Below are positions 1 to 9,821 of a stretch of 40,023 nucleotides of DNA, piece by piece. Origin of the DNA: an uncultured Gammaproteobacteria bacterium. Its GTDB lineage: Bacteria > Pseudomonadota > Gammaproteobacteria > Pseudomonadales > Pseudohongiellaceae. The notes under the pieces were generated by a model. It was not told the DNA's origin, made no database searches, and saw nothing but the letters and a program-made list of their open reading frames with translations. The stretch covers positions 1 to 40,023 of the forward strand of contig CAJXPR010000021.1 of assembly GCA_913058135.1 (NCBI GenBank), read 5' to 3'. Each line of letters opens with the position of its first letter. Positions within the stretch are counted from its first letter, which is position 1. The translations under genes were made by a program, and so were the position numbers.

Positions 1-48
1 TCTACACAGAGTAGATCGTCGGCAGCGTCAGATGTGTATAAGAGACAG
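1..48 (+). other. Illumina Nextera i5 adapter (artefact)
   Basis: Not genomic. Positions 1-7 are the end of the i5 flow-cell primer (TCTACAC), 8-15 match the Nextera i5 index AGAGTAGA, 16-29 are TCGTCGGCAGCGTC, and 30-48 are the 19-base Tn5 mosaic end AGATGTGTATAAGAGACAG. The block is complete and in the correct order, so this is an untrimmed library adapter at a contig edge. The apparent ATG at position 34 and the first five codons lie inside it. Confidence 0.98.
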
Positions 49-3000
49 CTGCTGCAGCCCGCATTCAGCAAGATCGAGCAGCTGCTGGGCGTGAACCGTC
101 ACCCCCAACCGGAGCGCTTCGGGCGATATCGCGCCATGTCGGCCACTGCCTCGGCGCTTGATGCCAGTGTCCAGGCGGCGCCGCTGACGGTCAATTTTGA
201 TGGCCCGACACCCCATAGCGCCGATCATCAGCCGTGCAACCTGTGCGGCAACTGTGTGATCGGCTGTCATTCGGGAGCCAAAGGATCGCTGAACATGAAC
301 GCGTGGCCGCTGCTCCGTCAATTGGGCACAGACATTTATGCCGGGGTCACGGTCAGGTCACTGAATAAAACCGAGGAGGGCTGGCAGGTGTGGTGTGCCC
401 CCGCCGCCAGGCCTGATGAAGTCATACAGGTGCAGTGCGCGACCGTGATACTGGGTGCGGGGACACTGGGCAGCAGCGAGATTCTGATGCGCTCGCAACG
501 CGATCATGAGCTGGGCCTGTCAGCGGCACTGGGCAGTGGTTTTTCCACCAACGGCGATGCGCTGGTCTTCAGTATCGGCCAAAAAGCCCGCGTTGGTGAT
601 ATGGCCTCGCCGGCCGGTCAGCAGCCGCCGGCGACTGAGCCCGGCCCGACCATTATGGGCATGGCAACAGTGGCGTTGCATGGTGATGCTGATGCGGCCA
701 GGTTCACCCTGGAAGATGCTGTCATCCCGTATCCGCTAAGCCAGGTCTGGCAGGAACTGCTGGTCAGCCAGAACCTGCTGCGTCGCTTTGCCGATGGCGC
801 CGAATCGGCGTGGCATCGGCATCATGACGACCATGATGTATTGGCGATCTCTGATTCACTGGCGGAGCACAGCCAGGCGTTGCTGCTGATGGGTCGCGAT
901 GACAGCAGCGGCAAACTGGCTTTTGCTGATGACCGACTGAAACCGGTCTGGCAGCGTCCGGATCAACCGGATTACTTCCGGCGCCTGGACACGACCTTGC
1001 GCAGCGATGAGGCAGTCACGTTTGATGGCGGTGTATTTTCGCCGAACCTGCTGTCACAGCCGCTGCCGCCCGGGTTTGACGGCATCGTTGAAGGGGCAGA
1101 CGCTATTGCCGGGCAATTGCTGTCTGTGCATCCCCTGGGTGGCTGCCGTATGGCGGAAGATATTGAACGGGGCGTGGTCAATACGCGGGGACAGGTATTC
1201 ACCAGTGCCTGCGAATCGGGCGTGTACGAGAGCCTTTATGTGCTGGATGGCGCCATTATTCCCGGCGCCATTGGCACCAACCCGTTCCTCACCATCGCCG
1301 CATTGAGTTATCGTCTGGCCGCTGACATTATTGGTGGCAATGCAGCTGCGGTGATGGCGCGTCCGCTACCGGCATTAACAGCGCCATTCCGCAGTATTCC
1401 CGCTGGCGCTCGGCATCCGGTACCGGTGGCTGCGGAGCAGAAAGTCTCGGCTGAGTTCAGCGAACGGCTGGTGCTGCATCTCGACCACGGCAAGCGTTCA
1501 TTTTTCCCGTGGAGTCGCCGTTCGCCAGACGGCGCCGCAGTGCTGGCATTTTTCCGGCAGCATTTGCCTGACGTTGAGCTGCCTGCTGCCAGCAGGGCGC
1601 TGGTGCTGGATGCCAGCTTCCGGTTTGATGGTGACAGCACCCTGGACGCCTGGTTGCAGAAGCCGCAAACACCTCTGCTGGCGCAGGCACAATTGTCCGC
1701 AGATCCGGTCGGTGGTGTGTTGACCTCGCCTGATCGGGATCTGGTGCCGCTTGTGCACCTCAACGGCCAAGTGACACTTGGAGCCATCGGCGCGAGCGGA
1801 AGGTTCACGCAAATCTGGCATACGGCCAGCGCCATTCTGCGATATCTGCGTTACCGCACCATGGATGCGCTGGTTAAAATCCCCGAAAGCCTGTCCGCAT
1901 TGGTATTGCCGGCCAGAGCCCGGCAGGTCCGGTCCGCCCGGCCAGTGAGGGCTAAAGCTACGTCATGGTATTCACAGGCAAAAGTATTCTGGCGCATTGC
2001 CCGTCTGCAGGCGCAGCGGCGCTATCTGGTGTACGAGTTTGGCAGCGCCGGCGGCCTGCACATCCGTGGTCGCAAAACGCTGGGTTACGGTTTGCGTCTG
2101 CCGGGCCTGCTGCGCGCCCTGATGGTGCTGCCGGTCGAGGTCCGCACGGCGACCGGGCACACACTGAAGGCAGAGCTGGAACTGGATGCGGTGCGGGTGA
2201 CACATGGCTCCACGCCCCTGCAGATCATCGCCTCGCCTGATTCGGCGGCGACCCTGCTGGCAGCCGGCGGGCTGGGTATGTACCTGCTGCGCATGATCAT
2301 GCACACTCACTTCTGGTCGTTTGCCGCACCCTCCTACAGCCATTTTGCCAGCAAGGGCGAGCTGGAAACCGAAGCAAAACAGGGGCGCCTGTTTGCGCCA
2401 CCGGACACCCTGACCTATGGTCCGCAAGGACAATACCGAAGTCGGACAAAGGAAGTCTACGAATACCACGACGGTGGTGTGAAGCTGAGTCGACTGGTGC
2501 GTTATCAGCCCTCGTCGGGCGATGTGACGCAGCGGAAGCCGTTACTGCTGGTTCATGGTCTGGCGCATAGCAGCCGTGTATTCTGGACCGATACCATCGA
2601 CTGCAATTTTGTGCAGTATTTTCTGGCGCGGAACTACGATGTCTGGATTCTCGATCATCGCGCCAGCGCCAATTACATCCGTCAGGTGACACCGGAGCAC
2701 ACCTGGGACAGTATTGCTCTGGAGGATGTGACCTGGGCGGTGCGCAAGGCGTTTGACGTTGTCAACGCCGGTGTCGATCGGCAACAACAGCGCGGCATAC
2801 ACGTGTTCTCGCATTGCATCGGCGCCGGCGCTGTTGCCATGTCCGTGCTGGCGGGCAAGCTCAAGCGTCCGGTTGCGGATGGCGCTGACCAGGCTGCCGG
2901 CAGTAGCATGCTGGCATCGCTGGTACCCCATGCAGTGACACCCTGGCTGACCACCTCCGGTGAAAACCGCGCGCGCGCCAATCTGTGGGCAATGGTAAAA

Positions 3001-5304
3001 AACCTGGAGCCTATTCGTGTGATTGAGCCCTTGCCGTACCGAGAGCCCGAACTCATGGAAACGCTCTACGACCGTCTGGCAGCGCTGGCCATGAACGCCG
3101 ATGAACGCCGCCAGTGGTCAGCCTGGCAGGGCTTCCGGGACTGGCGGGGACCGGGTTTTGCCCAGTCCATCTATACGCGCTACACGATTTTCTGGGGACG
3201 GCAATGGCACAATGCCAACATTGCCCATGACACGCGTTATGAATTCGCTGGCATGATCGGGCCTGTGCCCATCGGCGTGATGCAGCAGGTGTATTTTTCG
3301 CTGACGCGCGGCCTGCTGTCCAGTCACGAAGGCGCCAATGTGTATGTGCGGGACGAAAACTTTTCCCGGCACTGGACGTTCCCGACTCTGTTTCTGCATG
3401 GTAACCGCAATACTGTTTTTGACATGGAGTCCTCGCGGCAATCGGCTGACCGACTGACGCGGCTGCGGCGCAAGGATCGCACCGGCAGTTACGACAACGC
3501 TGGTCTGGCGCCCGTTGATTACGCCGCCGAGAATGTCTGGATCGATGTTCTGGATGATTATGGACATATGGACATGATCTTCAGCAAAACGGCGGATCGG
3601 GATGTCTACCCGCGGCTGCATGAGTTTTTCCGTGCAGCTGACGAGGGTGCCATGCAGCACATCTATGAACAGCGTTATGCTGACCCGGTGTCGCGTGCCG
3701 ACTTTGTGCGCCGTTGCGCCAGTAACAGCTCGCCCCGGTTACCTGCACTGCCATTGACTGGGCCAATCATCTCCAATCCGCGCTGGCAATCGAGCCCGGA
3801 TGGCGGTCAGCGACTGTCTGTCAGGCTGTGGCTGGAAGCGCAGGACTTTACCGCAGTTGCTGCCGAAGGACTGACCATGGTTGGCGATACCAGGGCCGGA
3901 GAACTGCTGGCGCCAGTATCACCAGTGACTGCGCCATCGCCTGCTGTCGCCGGTGCCGACGTGCCGCAACACTGGCAGCAGGAGTTCTGGCTGGTTGACT
4001 TTGCCTTCGACCCTGCGATGGCCCGTGATTACCGTCTGAGTCTCAACTACCATGCACAGGCTGGTGGAGGGCAGGACACCGCGGCAGCGGCCGATGACCA
4101 CGTGTTGCTGCGCTGGCATGACCTGCCCTGGTTCCGACGCCTGCTGGCGCAGCGGGCCGGCGCAGAGGAGCTGCCGGCGCTGACCGTACTTGCAGGTTCC
4201 TGCCTGTATCCGGGATTGCCCTTTGAGCGGAATCAGGCCATGGGTATCTTCACCGGCATGCTGGCGCACGTCAGCGACAACGAAGCTGGCACCCGCCGTG
4301 GTGCTGACTGCATGATCCTGTTGGGTGACCAGATATATGCCGATGCCACGGCCGACCTGTTTGATCCCAGGGCGCACTATGAGCGCTTTCGCAATCCTTA
4401 CCGCATGGCGTTTGGCAGTCCGGCGGCGAAGGAACTGATGTCACATCTGCCCAGCTATTTCGCCGTCGATGACCATGAGTATCGCGACAACTGGCATGGT
4501 CAGGCGGATGCGCCCGAACAGGGTTATGACTATGCCCGGCGTATGGCGTGGCTGTTCCAGATGCATCATCAACAACAATGGGACTACGCCGGATCACGGT
4601 TGTGGTACGATTTCAGCAGTGCCGGGTATCCGTTTTTTGTGTTTGATACACGTTTGCATCGACAGACCTCTGCTGACGGAGACATGGCCCTGATGACATC
4701 CGAACAGATGCAAGGGTTCATCCACTGGTTGCAGCAGGCGGATTGCCCGGTGCTGTTTCTGGCCACCGGGTCGCCGTTGGCGCCGATTTCCCGGGGGGTC
4801 TGTGCCGACCCGGCGACGGCAATCTATCAGGACAGTCTGCTGGCCTATCCCGACTTTCTTGTGTGGCTGGTGCAGCAGTTACATGAGCATGCATCGGGCA
4901 AACGTATCATCTGGTTGTGTGGTGACCCGCATTTTTCCTGTTTTGCCCAGCTCAGGCTCTCCATGACCGCGGACGCAGACGACGGGGCGGCGAGTGTGCA
5001 GCTGACACAGGTTTGTGCGTCCGGCCTGTATGCGCCCATGGCCTTCGTTAATGCCAATGCCAGCGATTACGACTGGCATAAAGAAATTGATCTGACGCTG
5101 GAGGGTCCGGTTGGGCAGCAGGGTTCGCAGCTTCGGATCGTTGGCCGACAGATCCTGCTGAGCAATGCCAAACAGCATTTTGTCAGGCTGGATCTGGCGC
5201 CGGACCGGGACTATCGTCTGCACATGCAGGCCTGCGATGCAGGCGGGGAGCCGGCTGGTCCGGGCTGGTATGCCAACAGCGATGGCAGTGAGGAGAAGGC
5301 ATGA
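49..5304 (+). CDS. GMC oxidoreductase / alpha-beta hydrolase / PhoD-like phosphatase fusion, 5' partial
   Basis: The open frame runs 1751 codons from the adapter junction, and the true start is missing. Three enzyme modules follow one another. First is a GMC flavoprotein oxidoreductase without its FAD-binding N-terminus; it shows the Cys-rich CNLCGNCVIGC segment near 235, HPLGGCRM near 1129 and the C-terminal GTNPFLTIAAL near 1273, as in cholesterol oxidase-like GMC enzymes. A linker of roughly 400 residues follows. Next is an alpha/beta hydrolase (LLLVHG near 2540; elbow SHCIGAG near 2809-2829; GHMD near 3562). Last is a metallophosphatase of the PhoD type (GDQIYAD near 4324, DDHEYRDN near 4468, GDPHFS near 4921). 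The hydrolase elbow has Cys where Ser is usual. The stop overlaps the next gene by 4 bases, suggesting coupled translation. The natural substrate is unknown; lipid or sterol-like molecules are an inference from the GMC family only. Confidence 0.88.
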   Translation: MLQPAFSKIEQLLGVNRHPQPERFGRYRAMSATASALDASVQAAPLTVNFDGPTPHSADHQPCNLCGNCVIGCHSGAKGSLNMNAWPLLRQLGTDIYAGVTVRSLNKTEEGWQVWCAPAARPDEVIQVQCATVILGAGTLGSSEILMRSQRDHELGLSAALGSGFSTNGDALVFSIGQKARVGDMASPAGQQPPATEPGPTIMGMATVALHGDADAARFTLEDAVIPYPLSQVWQELLVSQNLLRRFADGAESAWHRHHDDHDVLAISDSLAEHSQALLLMGRDDSSGKLAFADDRLKPVWQRPDQPDYFRRLDTTLRSDEAVTFDGGVFSPNLLSQPLPPGFDGIVEGADAIAGQLLSVHPLGGCRMAEDIERGVVNTRGQVFTSACESGVYESLYVLDGAIIPGAIGTNPFLTIAALSYRLAADIIGGNAAAVMARPLPALTAPFRSIPAGARHPVPVAAEQKVSAEFSERLVLHLDHGKRSFFPWSRRSPDGAAVLAFFRQHLPDVELPAASRALVLDASFRFDGDSTLDAWLQKPQTPLLAQAQLSADPVGGVLTSPDRDLVPLVHLNGQVTLGAIGASGRFTQIWHTASAILRYLRYRTMDALVKIPESLSALVLPARARQVRSARPVRAKATSWYSQAKVFWRIARLQAQRRYLVYEFGSAGGLHIRGRKTLGYGLRLPGLLRALMVLPVEVRTATGHTLKAELELDAVRVTHGSTPLQIIASPDSAATLLAAGGLGMYLLRMIMHTHFWSFAAPSYSHFASKGELETEAKQGRLFAPPDTLTYGPQGQYRSRTKEVYEYHDGGVKLSRLVRYQPSSGDVTQRKPLLLVHGLAHSSRVFWTDTIDCNFVQYFLARNYDVWILDHRASANYIRQVTPEHTWDSIALEDVTWAVRKAFDVVNAGVDRQQQRGIHVFSHCIGAGAVAMSVLAGKLKRPVADGADQAAGSSMLASLVPHAVTPWLTTSGENRARANLWAMVKNLEPIRVIEPLPYREPELMETLYDRLAALAMNADERRQWSAWQGFRDWRGPGFAQSIYTRYTIFWGRQWHNANIAHDTRYEFAGMIGPVPIGVMQQVYFSLTRGLLSSHEGANVYVRDENFSRHWTFPTLFLHGNRNTVFDMESSRQSADRLTRLRRKDRTGSYDNAGLAPVDYAAENVWIDVLDDYGHMDMIFSKTADRDVYPRLHEFFRAADEGAMQHIYEQRYADPVSRADFVRRCASNSSPRLPALPLTGPIISNPRWQSSPDGGQRLSVRLWLEAQDFTAVAAEGLTMVGDTRAGELLAPVSPVTAPSPAVAGADVPQHWQQEFWLVDFAFDPAMARDYRLSLNYHAQAGGGQDTAAAADDHVLLRWHDLPWFRRLLAQRAGAEELPALTVLAGSCLYPGLPFERNQAMGIFTGMLAHVSDNEAGTRRGADCMILLGDQIYADATADLFDPRAHYERFRNPYRMAFGSPAAKELMSHLPSYFAVDDHEYRDNWHGQADAPEQGYDYARRMAWLFQMHHQQQWDYAGSRLWYDFSSAGYPFFVFDTRLHRQTSADGDMALMTSEQMQGFIHWLQQADCPVLFLATGSPLAPISRGVCADPATAIYQDSLLAYPDFLVWLVQQLHEHASGKRIIWLCGDPHFSCFAQLRLSMTADADDGAASVQLTQVCASGLYAPMAFVNANASDYDWHKEIDLTLEGPVGQQGSQLRIVGRQILLSNAKQHFVRLDLAPDRDYRLHMQACDAGGEPAGPGWYANSDGSEEKA

Positions 5305-7118
5305 GCATACTGGATCGTATTACCGGGTTCTCCCGCTACGAACAGGCTTTGGATCCCCAGCTGCTGAGTCTGACGCTGGAGTCGCAGCGCGTGCGCGTGT
5401 TTCAGTCCCACAAGGCGCTGTGGCTGGTCATTGGCAGTGGCCTGGTTTATATCTATGGACTGTGGAACGAAGTGCCTCCCGTCAATCTGTTGATCTGGAT
5501 GTTCCTGATCATGGCATTGGCGACGGGACGCGTACTGGTTTGCCGGTACGTCGACAAACGCCTGACCTTCACGTCGGTGACGGCGTTGTATCGCAATGAG
5601 GTATTGCTGTACGTCAGTTCTCTGCTGAGTACTGTTGCGGTGGGGTCTGGCTACTGGTGGGTATGCCTGCAGGGCTCGGACCGGGCCGTGTTTGCGGTCA
5701 CGCTGCTCAGTCTGATCTACGCCATCGGTACAACCATCAATTCATCGATTCACTATCGTGGTTTCCCGCTACTGTTGCTGACCAATCTGGGGCAGGGCAT
5801 TGTTTTTCTGTCGCTGTTCCGCAGTCCGGCGGAGATCGAAATCAGCGTGGCGATGCTGGCTATCATGATCCTGCTGATGCAGTTCGGACGCCGCAATGCC
5901 GACGTGTTTGCCGAGTCCATCCGTATTCGTGACGAGAACCGCGAGCAGAATGTGAAGCTTGAGAAGGACAAGCTGATCATCGAAAAGGCCCTGAATGTTG
6001 CCCGCAAGGCTAACGAAGAAAAGAATCGTTTCATGGCCGCCGCCAGCCATGATCTGCGTCAGCCGCTGCACGCCATGACGCTGTTCCTGGGCAGCCTTCG
6101 GCACATGGGCGGGGATGAACGAACCCGCGAACTGATCGACAAGATTGACGAAACCAGCAGCCTGCTGCACGAGCAATTCAACAGCCTGCTGGATCTTTCC
6201 AAATTTGATGCCGGCGTCATTACCGCCGATCATGCCGAATTCCGCCTTGATGCCTTGTTGAATAACATCGTTGACGGGGTCATGCCGGAAGCCCAGGCGC
6301 GCAAGATCGAGCTGCACATATTTGTGCCTCCGGTGACAGTGCGCTCTGACATGCTGTTACTGGAGCGATTGTTCCGTAATCTGATCATCAATGCCGTGCG
6401 CTACACAGATAAAGGATCGGTGGCAGTCCAGGCCCGGCGTCAGCGCAGTGGTCTTAGTATTTCAGTCATTGATACCGGAATCGGTATTGCGCCGGAGGAT
6501 CAGCAGCTTATCTTTCGTGACTACTACCAGGTCAGCAACAAGGCGCGCTCCAAGAGTAAGGGATCAGGACTTGGTCTGGCTATCGTCAAGCGCATTGCCG
6601 CCTTGCTGGAGATGAAACTGACGTTGAAATCCGAGCGGGGCGTCGGCAGTACCTTCAGTGTTCATGTGCCAAGCCGCGCCATTGTAGACGGTGCTGATGA
6701 GTCGGAATCGCCGTTGCGAGCGGACCAGCCGGAAGAGGATCTGGCCGGCGTGCGCACACTGGTTGTGGATGATGATCCGGCGATTCTGGATGCAGTCACA
6801 GGCTTGCTGCGGACCTGGGGCTGTCAGGTTGTCAGCGCGGCTTCGCCGGAACAGCTGGAGCGTTTGCTGGCCACGGACCGTGAATTCGAACTGGTGCTGC
6901 TCGATGATATGTTGCACGACGAAGTGAGCGGGCTGGATATTGCACGCAGTCTGCTGCAGCACCTGCCCCGGCAGCGCATCCTGATGGCGACCGGCAATGT
7001 GTCATCAGTCAGACTGAACGAGATTCGCGCGGCGGGATTTGTAGTACTGGTCAAGCCAGTTGATTACTACGTGTTGCGGCAGGCCCTGCAGGAAGCCATG
7101 AAGACGCCTGTTGACTGA
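5301..7118 (+). CDS. Membrane hybrid sensor histidine kinase with receiver domain
   Basis: 605 residues. An N-terminal block of hydrophobic helices (about residues 35-200) serves as membrane sensor, followed by a charged coiled segment and a HisKA domain with the phospho-acceptor in SHDLRQPLHA (His about 250). The HATPase domain has an N box (NLIINAVRYT), G1 (DTGIGIAPED) and G2 (GSGLGLAIVKR). The C-terminal receiver begins at LVVDDDPAI, with the likely phosphorylated Asp in LLDDMLHD (about 535-536) and the conserved Lys in LVKPVD. It would sense an unknown signal at the inner membrane and pass phosphate from His to its own Asp. No separate output regulator is next to it. The ATG overlaps the stop of the upstream fusion enzyme (ATGA), so the two are probably made together. 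A strong terminator follows. Confidence 0.9.
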   Translation: MSILDRITGFSRYEQALDPQLLSLTLESQRVRVFQSHKALWLVIGSGLVYIYGLWNEVPPVNLLIWMFLIMALATGRVLVCRYVDKRLTFTSVTALYRNEVLLYVSSLLSTVAVGSGYWWVCLQGSDRAVFAVTLLSLIYAIGTTINSSIHYRGFPLLLLTNLGQGIVFLSLFRSPAEIEISVAMLAIMILLMQFGRRNADVFAESIRIRDENREQNVKLEKDKLIIEKALNVARKANEEKNRFMAAASHDLRQPLHAMTLFLGSLRHMGGDERTRELIDKIDETSSLLHEQFNSLLDLSKFDAGVITADHAEFRLDALLNNIVDGVMPEAQARKIELHIFVPPVTVRSDMLLLERLFRNLIINAVRYTDKGSVAVQARRQRSGLSISVIDTGIGIAPEDQQLIFRDYYQVSNKARSKSKGSGLGLAIVKRIAALLEMKLTLKSERGVGSTFSVHVPSRAIVDGADESESPLRADQPEEDLAGVRTLVVDDDPAILDAVTGLLRTWGCQVVSAASPEQLERLLATDREFELVLLDDMLHDEVSGLDIARSLLQHLPRQRILMATGNVSSVRLNEIRAAGFVVLVKPVDYYVLRQALQEAMKTPVD

Positions 7119-7261
7119 CCCTTCCTGATCCATCGCCTGGGCTAACCCATCTGGCTAATAGCCGTGCAGCGCGGAACGTGGGAGACTTCGCAACGCTGGT
7201 TACAACATTGGATGTTGCAGGGGGACGGAACCTCCCGACAGCAGGGCTTCATTGGGGCTGG

Positions 7262-7305
7262 CCCTACCCCGGGTCTTTAAAACCCGGGGCAGGGTCCATT
7301 TTTTT
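7262..7305 (+). terminator. Rho-independent terminator after the sensor kinase
   Basis: Arms 7262-7274 and 7282-7294 form a 13-base GC-rich stem with one mismatch, closed by a 7-base loop (CTTTAAA), followed by a T run at 7299-7305. It lies between the kinase and the convergent argH. Only the plus-strand side has a T run. The rest of 7119-7333 shows no gene. Confidence 0.8.
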
Positions 7306-7333
7306 GCCAGCGCCGCCAGCGATACAACGCCAA

Positions 7334-8734
7334 TCAGCGTTGTTGCAGCAACCCCCGGCAGGTTTCCACGGCCAGGCGTACCTGATCTGGCGCCGTACCG
7401 CCTATATGATTCCGCGCCTGTACAGACCCTTCCAGGCTCAATACTGCAAACACATCGTCGGCGATAACGTCGGAGAACTGCTGCAGCTCATCCAGACTCA
7501 ATTCGCTCAGGTCCTTTTTCTGCCTGATGCCGTAAGCCACCGACTTGCCTACGATCTCGTGTGCGTCGCGGAAGGCCAGACCTTTTTTCACCAGGTAGTC
7601 GGCCAGGTCAGTGGCCGTGGCGTAACCTTTTTTTGCCGACAGGTACATATTGTCCTTTTTTGCCTGCAGCGCGGGGATCATGTCGGCATAGGCTTTTATG
7701 CAATCACGCAGCGTGTCGGTCAGGTCAAACAGAGGTTCCTTGTCTTCCTGGTTATCCTTGTTATAGGCCAGCGGCTGGGACTTCATCAGCGTCAACAGGG
7801 CGATCAGGTGTCCGTGCACGCGACCGGTCTTGCCGCGCACCAGCTCGGGCACATCCGGGTTCTTTTTCTGCGGCATGATGGATGAACCCGTACAAAAGCG
7901 GTCCGGCAGGTCAATAAAATCAAACTGCGCAGAGGTCCACAGCACCAGTTCCTCGGAAAATCGAGACAGGTGAGTCATGATCAGGCTGCCACAGGCGGCC
8001 AGCTCGATGGCAAAGTCACGATCACTGACCGAGTCCAGCGAGTTGCGGCTGGGCGCATCAAAACCCAGCTGTCGGGCAGTGAAATGGCGGTCAATCGGGA
8101 AACTTGTGCCGGCCAGCGCCGCTGAACCCAGCGGGGAGATATTCAGGCGCTTGCGGCAGTCCTGCAGACGGCTGTAATCGCGGTCCAGCATTTCGTACCA
8201 GGCCAGCAGGTGGTGGCCCAGCGTGATGGGTTGCGCCGTCTGCAAATGCGTAAAACCGGGCATGATGGTATCGGCTTCGCGCTCTGCGACATCCAGCAGC
8301 GCGGTTTGCAGGCGGGTCAGCTCGCTGCTGATCACATCAATTTCATCGCGCACATACAGGCGAATATCGGTGGCGACCTGATCATTGCGCGAACGGCCGG
8401 TGTGCAGCTTCTTGCCGGTCAGACCGATGCGTTTGGTCAGTGCCGACTCGATGTTCATGTGCACATCTTCAAGTTCCACGGACCATTCGAAAGTGCCGGC
8501 CTCGATGTCGGCTTTGATGTCCGCCAGGCCTTTCTCAATGGCGGCCAGTTCATCGCTGGTCAGGATGCCGGCAGCTTCCAGCATGCGGGCATGAGCGATG
8601 GAGCCGGCGATATCCTGGCGGTACATGCGCTGATCAAAACTGACCGAGGCGGTGAAGCGCTGGACAAAGGCATCGGTGGCTTCGGTGAAGCGCCCACCCC
8701 ACTGGGTGTTTGCCTGCTTGTTATGTTCGCTCAT
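7334..8734 (-). CDS. argH: Argininosuccinate lyase
   Basis: 466 residues, the usual length for the family. It splits argininosuccinate into arginine and fumarate, the last step of arginine synthesis in the cytosol. The family signature [12 protein letters not shown] carrying the catalytic Ser loop is present, along with [12 protein letters not shown] near residue 115 and [10 protein letters not shown] near 160. The N-terminus [16 protein letters not shown] is typical. The ATG is preceded by AGGGA. It is transcribed away from hemC; the 122-base gap between them must hold both promoters. In Pseudomonas argH also lies near hemC, but there the algZ/algR regulators sit between; they are absent here. 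Confidence 0.97.
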   Translation of the reverse strand: MSEHNKQANTQWGGRFTEATDAFVQRFTASVSFDQRMYRQDIAGSIAHARMLEAAGILTSDELAAIEKGLADIKADIEAGTFEWSVELEDVHMNIESALTKRIGLTGKKLHTGRSRNDQVATDIRLYVRDEIDVISSELTRLQTALLDVAEREADTIMPGFTHLQTAQPITLGHHLLAWYEMLDRDYSRLQDCRKRLNISPLGSAALAGTSFPIDRHFTARQLGFDAPSRNSLDSVSDRDFAIELAACGSLIMTHLSRFSEELVLWTSAQFDFIDLPDRFCTGSSIMPQKKNPDVPELVRGKTGRVHGHLIALLTLMKSQPLAYNKDNQEDKEPLFDLTDTLRDCIKAYADMIPALQAKKDNMYLSAKKGYATATDLADYLVKKGLAFRDAHEIVGKSVAYGIRQKKDLSELSLDELQQFSDVIADDVFAVLSLEGSVQARNHIGGTAPDQVRLAVETCRGLLQQR

Positions 8735-8764
8735 AGTGGGTCCCTGCGTTGTCGATAGCGGCGC

Positions 8765-8773
8765 AGTATAACA
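8765..8773 (-). promoter_or_regulatory. Possible extended -10 promoter of argH
   Basis: Read on the minus strand, TGTTATACT matches an extended -10 element (TG, one base, TATACT). It is 31 bases upstream of the argH ATG. There is no convincing -35 box, which is common for extended -10 promoters. Confidence 0.4.
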
Positions 8774-8856
8774 TGCAGGCGCGCGACGGGGCGCATTCCG
8801 GGCGGTTTTGGCGTAGAATGCCGGTCAATTATCAAGCAATTGGCAATGGATGAATT

Positions 8857-9795
8857 ATGGCTCTGGATTTGATTCGCATCGCAACCCGTCGCAGCCCGCT
8901 GGCGTTATGGCAGGCAGAGTTTGTGCGCGATGCCCTGATGGCAAACAACCCCGGACTGCGCGTGGAACTGGTTACCATTTCTACCCGCGGCGACAAGATA
9001 CTGGATACACCACTGGCCAAGATTGGCGGCAAGGCCCTGTTTGTGAAGGAGCTGGAAACTGCCATGCTGGAGGGCGAGGCCGATATTGCCGTGCACTCGA
9101 TGAAGGATGTACCCATGGAATTTCCGCCGGGTCTGTTCCTGCCGGTGATCTGTGAGCGCGAAGACCCGCGCGACGCCTTTGTCTCCAATCAGTATGCCGA
9201 GATCAGTGACCTGCCGCAGGGTGCCCGGGTGGGCACTGCCAGCCTGCGCCGTCAGTGTCAGTTGCTCAGCATGCGGCCGGATCTGCAAATCGGCAGCCTG
9301 CGGGGTAATGTGGGCACCCGGTTGGGCAAGCTGGACAGTGGTGAGTTTGACGCCATTGTGCTGGCTGCGGCGGGCCTGCTGCGCCTGAAGCTCGATGAAC
9401 GTATCGCGCAATTTATTCCGCCGGAAACATCGTTGCCGGCTGGCGGACAGGGTGCCGTTGGCATCGAGTGCCGGGAAGACGCGGCCGAACTGATCGCCAT
9501 GTTGCAGGCCATGCACCATCAGGACACCGCAGATCGGGTCATTGCCGAGCGGGCGCTGAATCGTCGCCTGCAGGGTGGTTGCCAAGTGCCGATAGCCTGT
9601 TATGCTGAACTGGACGGGGATCAGCTGCATTTGCGCGGCCTGGTCGGTGAAGTGGACGGTACACGCATATTGCGTACTGAACGTAGTGGTCATCGCAGGG
9701 ACGCAGAGGCGATCGGCAAGGCGGCCGCAGAAGATTTACTGTCACAGGGTGCAGATGAAATTCTCACGGCGCTGTATGCAGCGTCGGATAACTGA
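8857..9795 (+). CDS. hemC: Porphobilinogen deaminase (hydroxymethylbilane synthase)
   Basis: 312 residues, full length. It joins four porphobilinogen units into hydroxymethylbilane in haem synthesis. The N-terminal [15 protein letters not shown], the central [11 protein letters not shown], and the cofactor-binding loop [14 protein letters not shown] are visible; the Cys in that loop anchors the dipyrromethane cofactor. The catalytic Asp is expected in [11 protein letters not shown]. It is first in a run with hemD, hemX and hemY on the same strand; the gap to hemD is 26 bases. Confidence 0.97.
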   Translation: MALDLIRIATRRSPLALWQAEFVRDALMANNPGLRVELVTISTRGDKILDTPLAKIGGKALFVKELETAMLEGEADIAVHSMKDVPMEFPPGLFLPVICEREDPRDAFVSNQYAEISDLPQGARVGTASLRRQCQLLSMRPDLQIGSLRGNVGTRLGKLDSGEFDAIVLAAAGLLRLKLDERIAQFIPPETSLPAGGQGAVGIECREDAAELIAMLQAMHHQDTADRVIAERALNRRLQGGCQVPIACYAELDGDQLHLRGLVGEVDGTRILRTERSGHRRDAEAIGKAAAEDLLSQGADEILTALYAASDN

Positions 9796-9821
9796 TGGTC
9801 TACCCATACAAGTGAAATGCC

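Noticed and set aside
1-48. Natural start of the first gene at position 34
   Set aside because: The ATG lies inside the Tn5 mosaic end of the Nextera adapter.
7178-7885. 235-codon plus-strand frame
   Set aside because: Its 3' two thirds are antisense to argH, and its start runs through the terminator hairpin at 7262.
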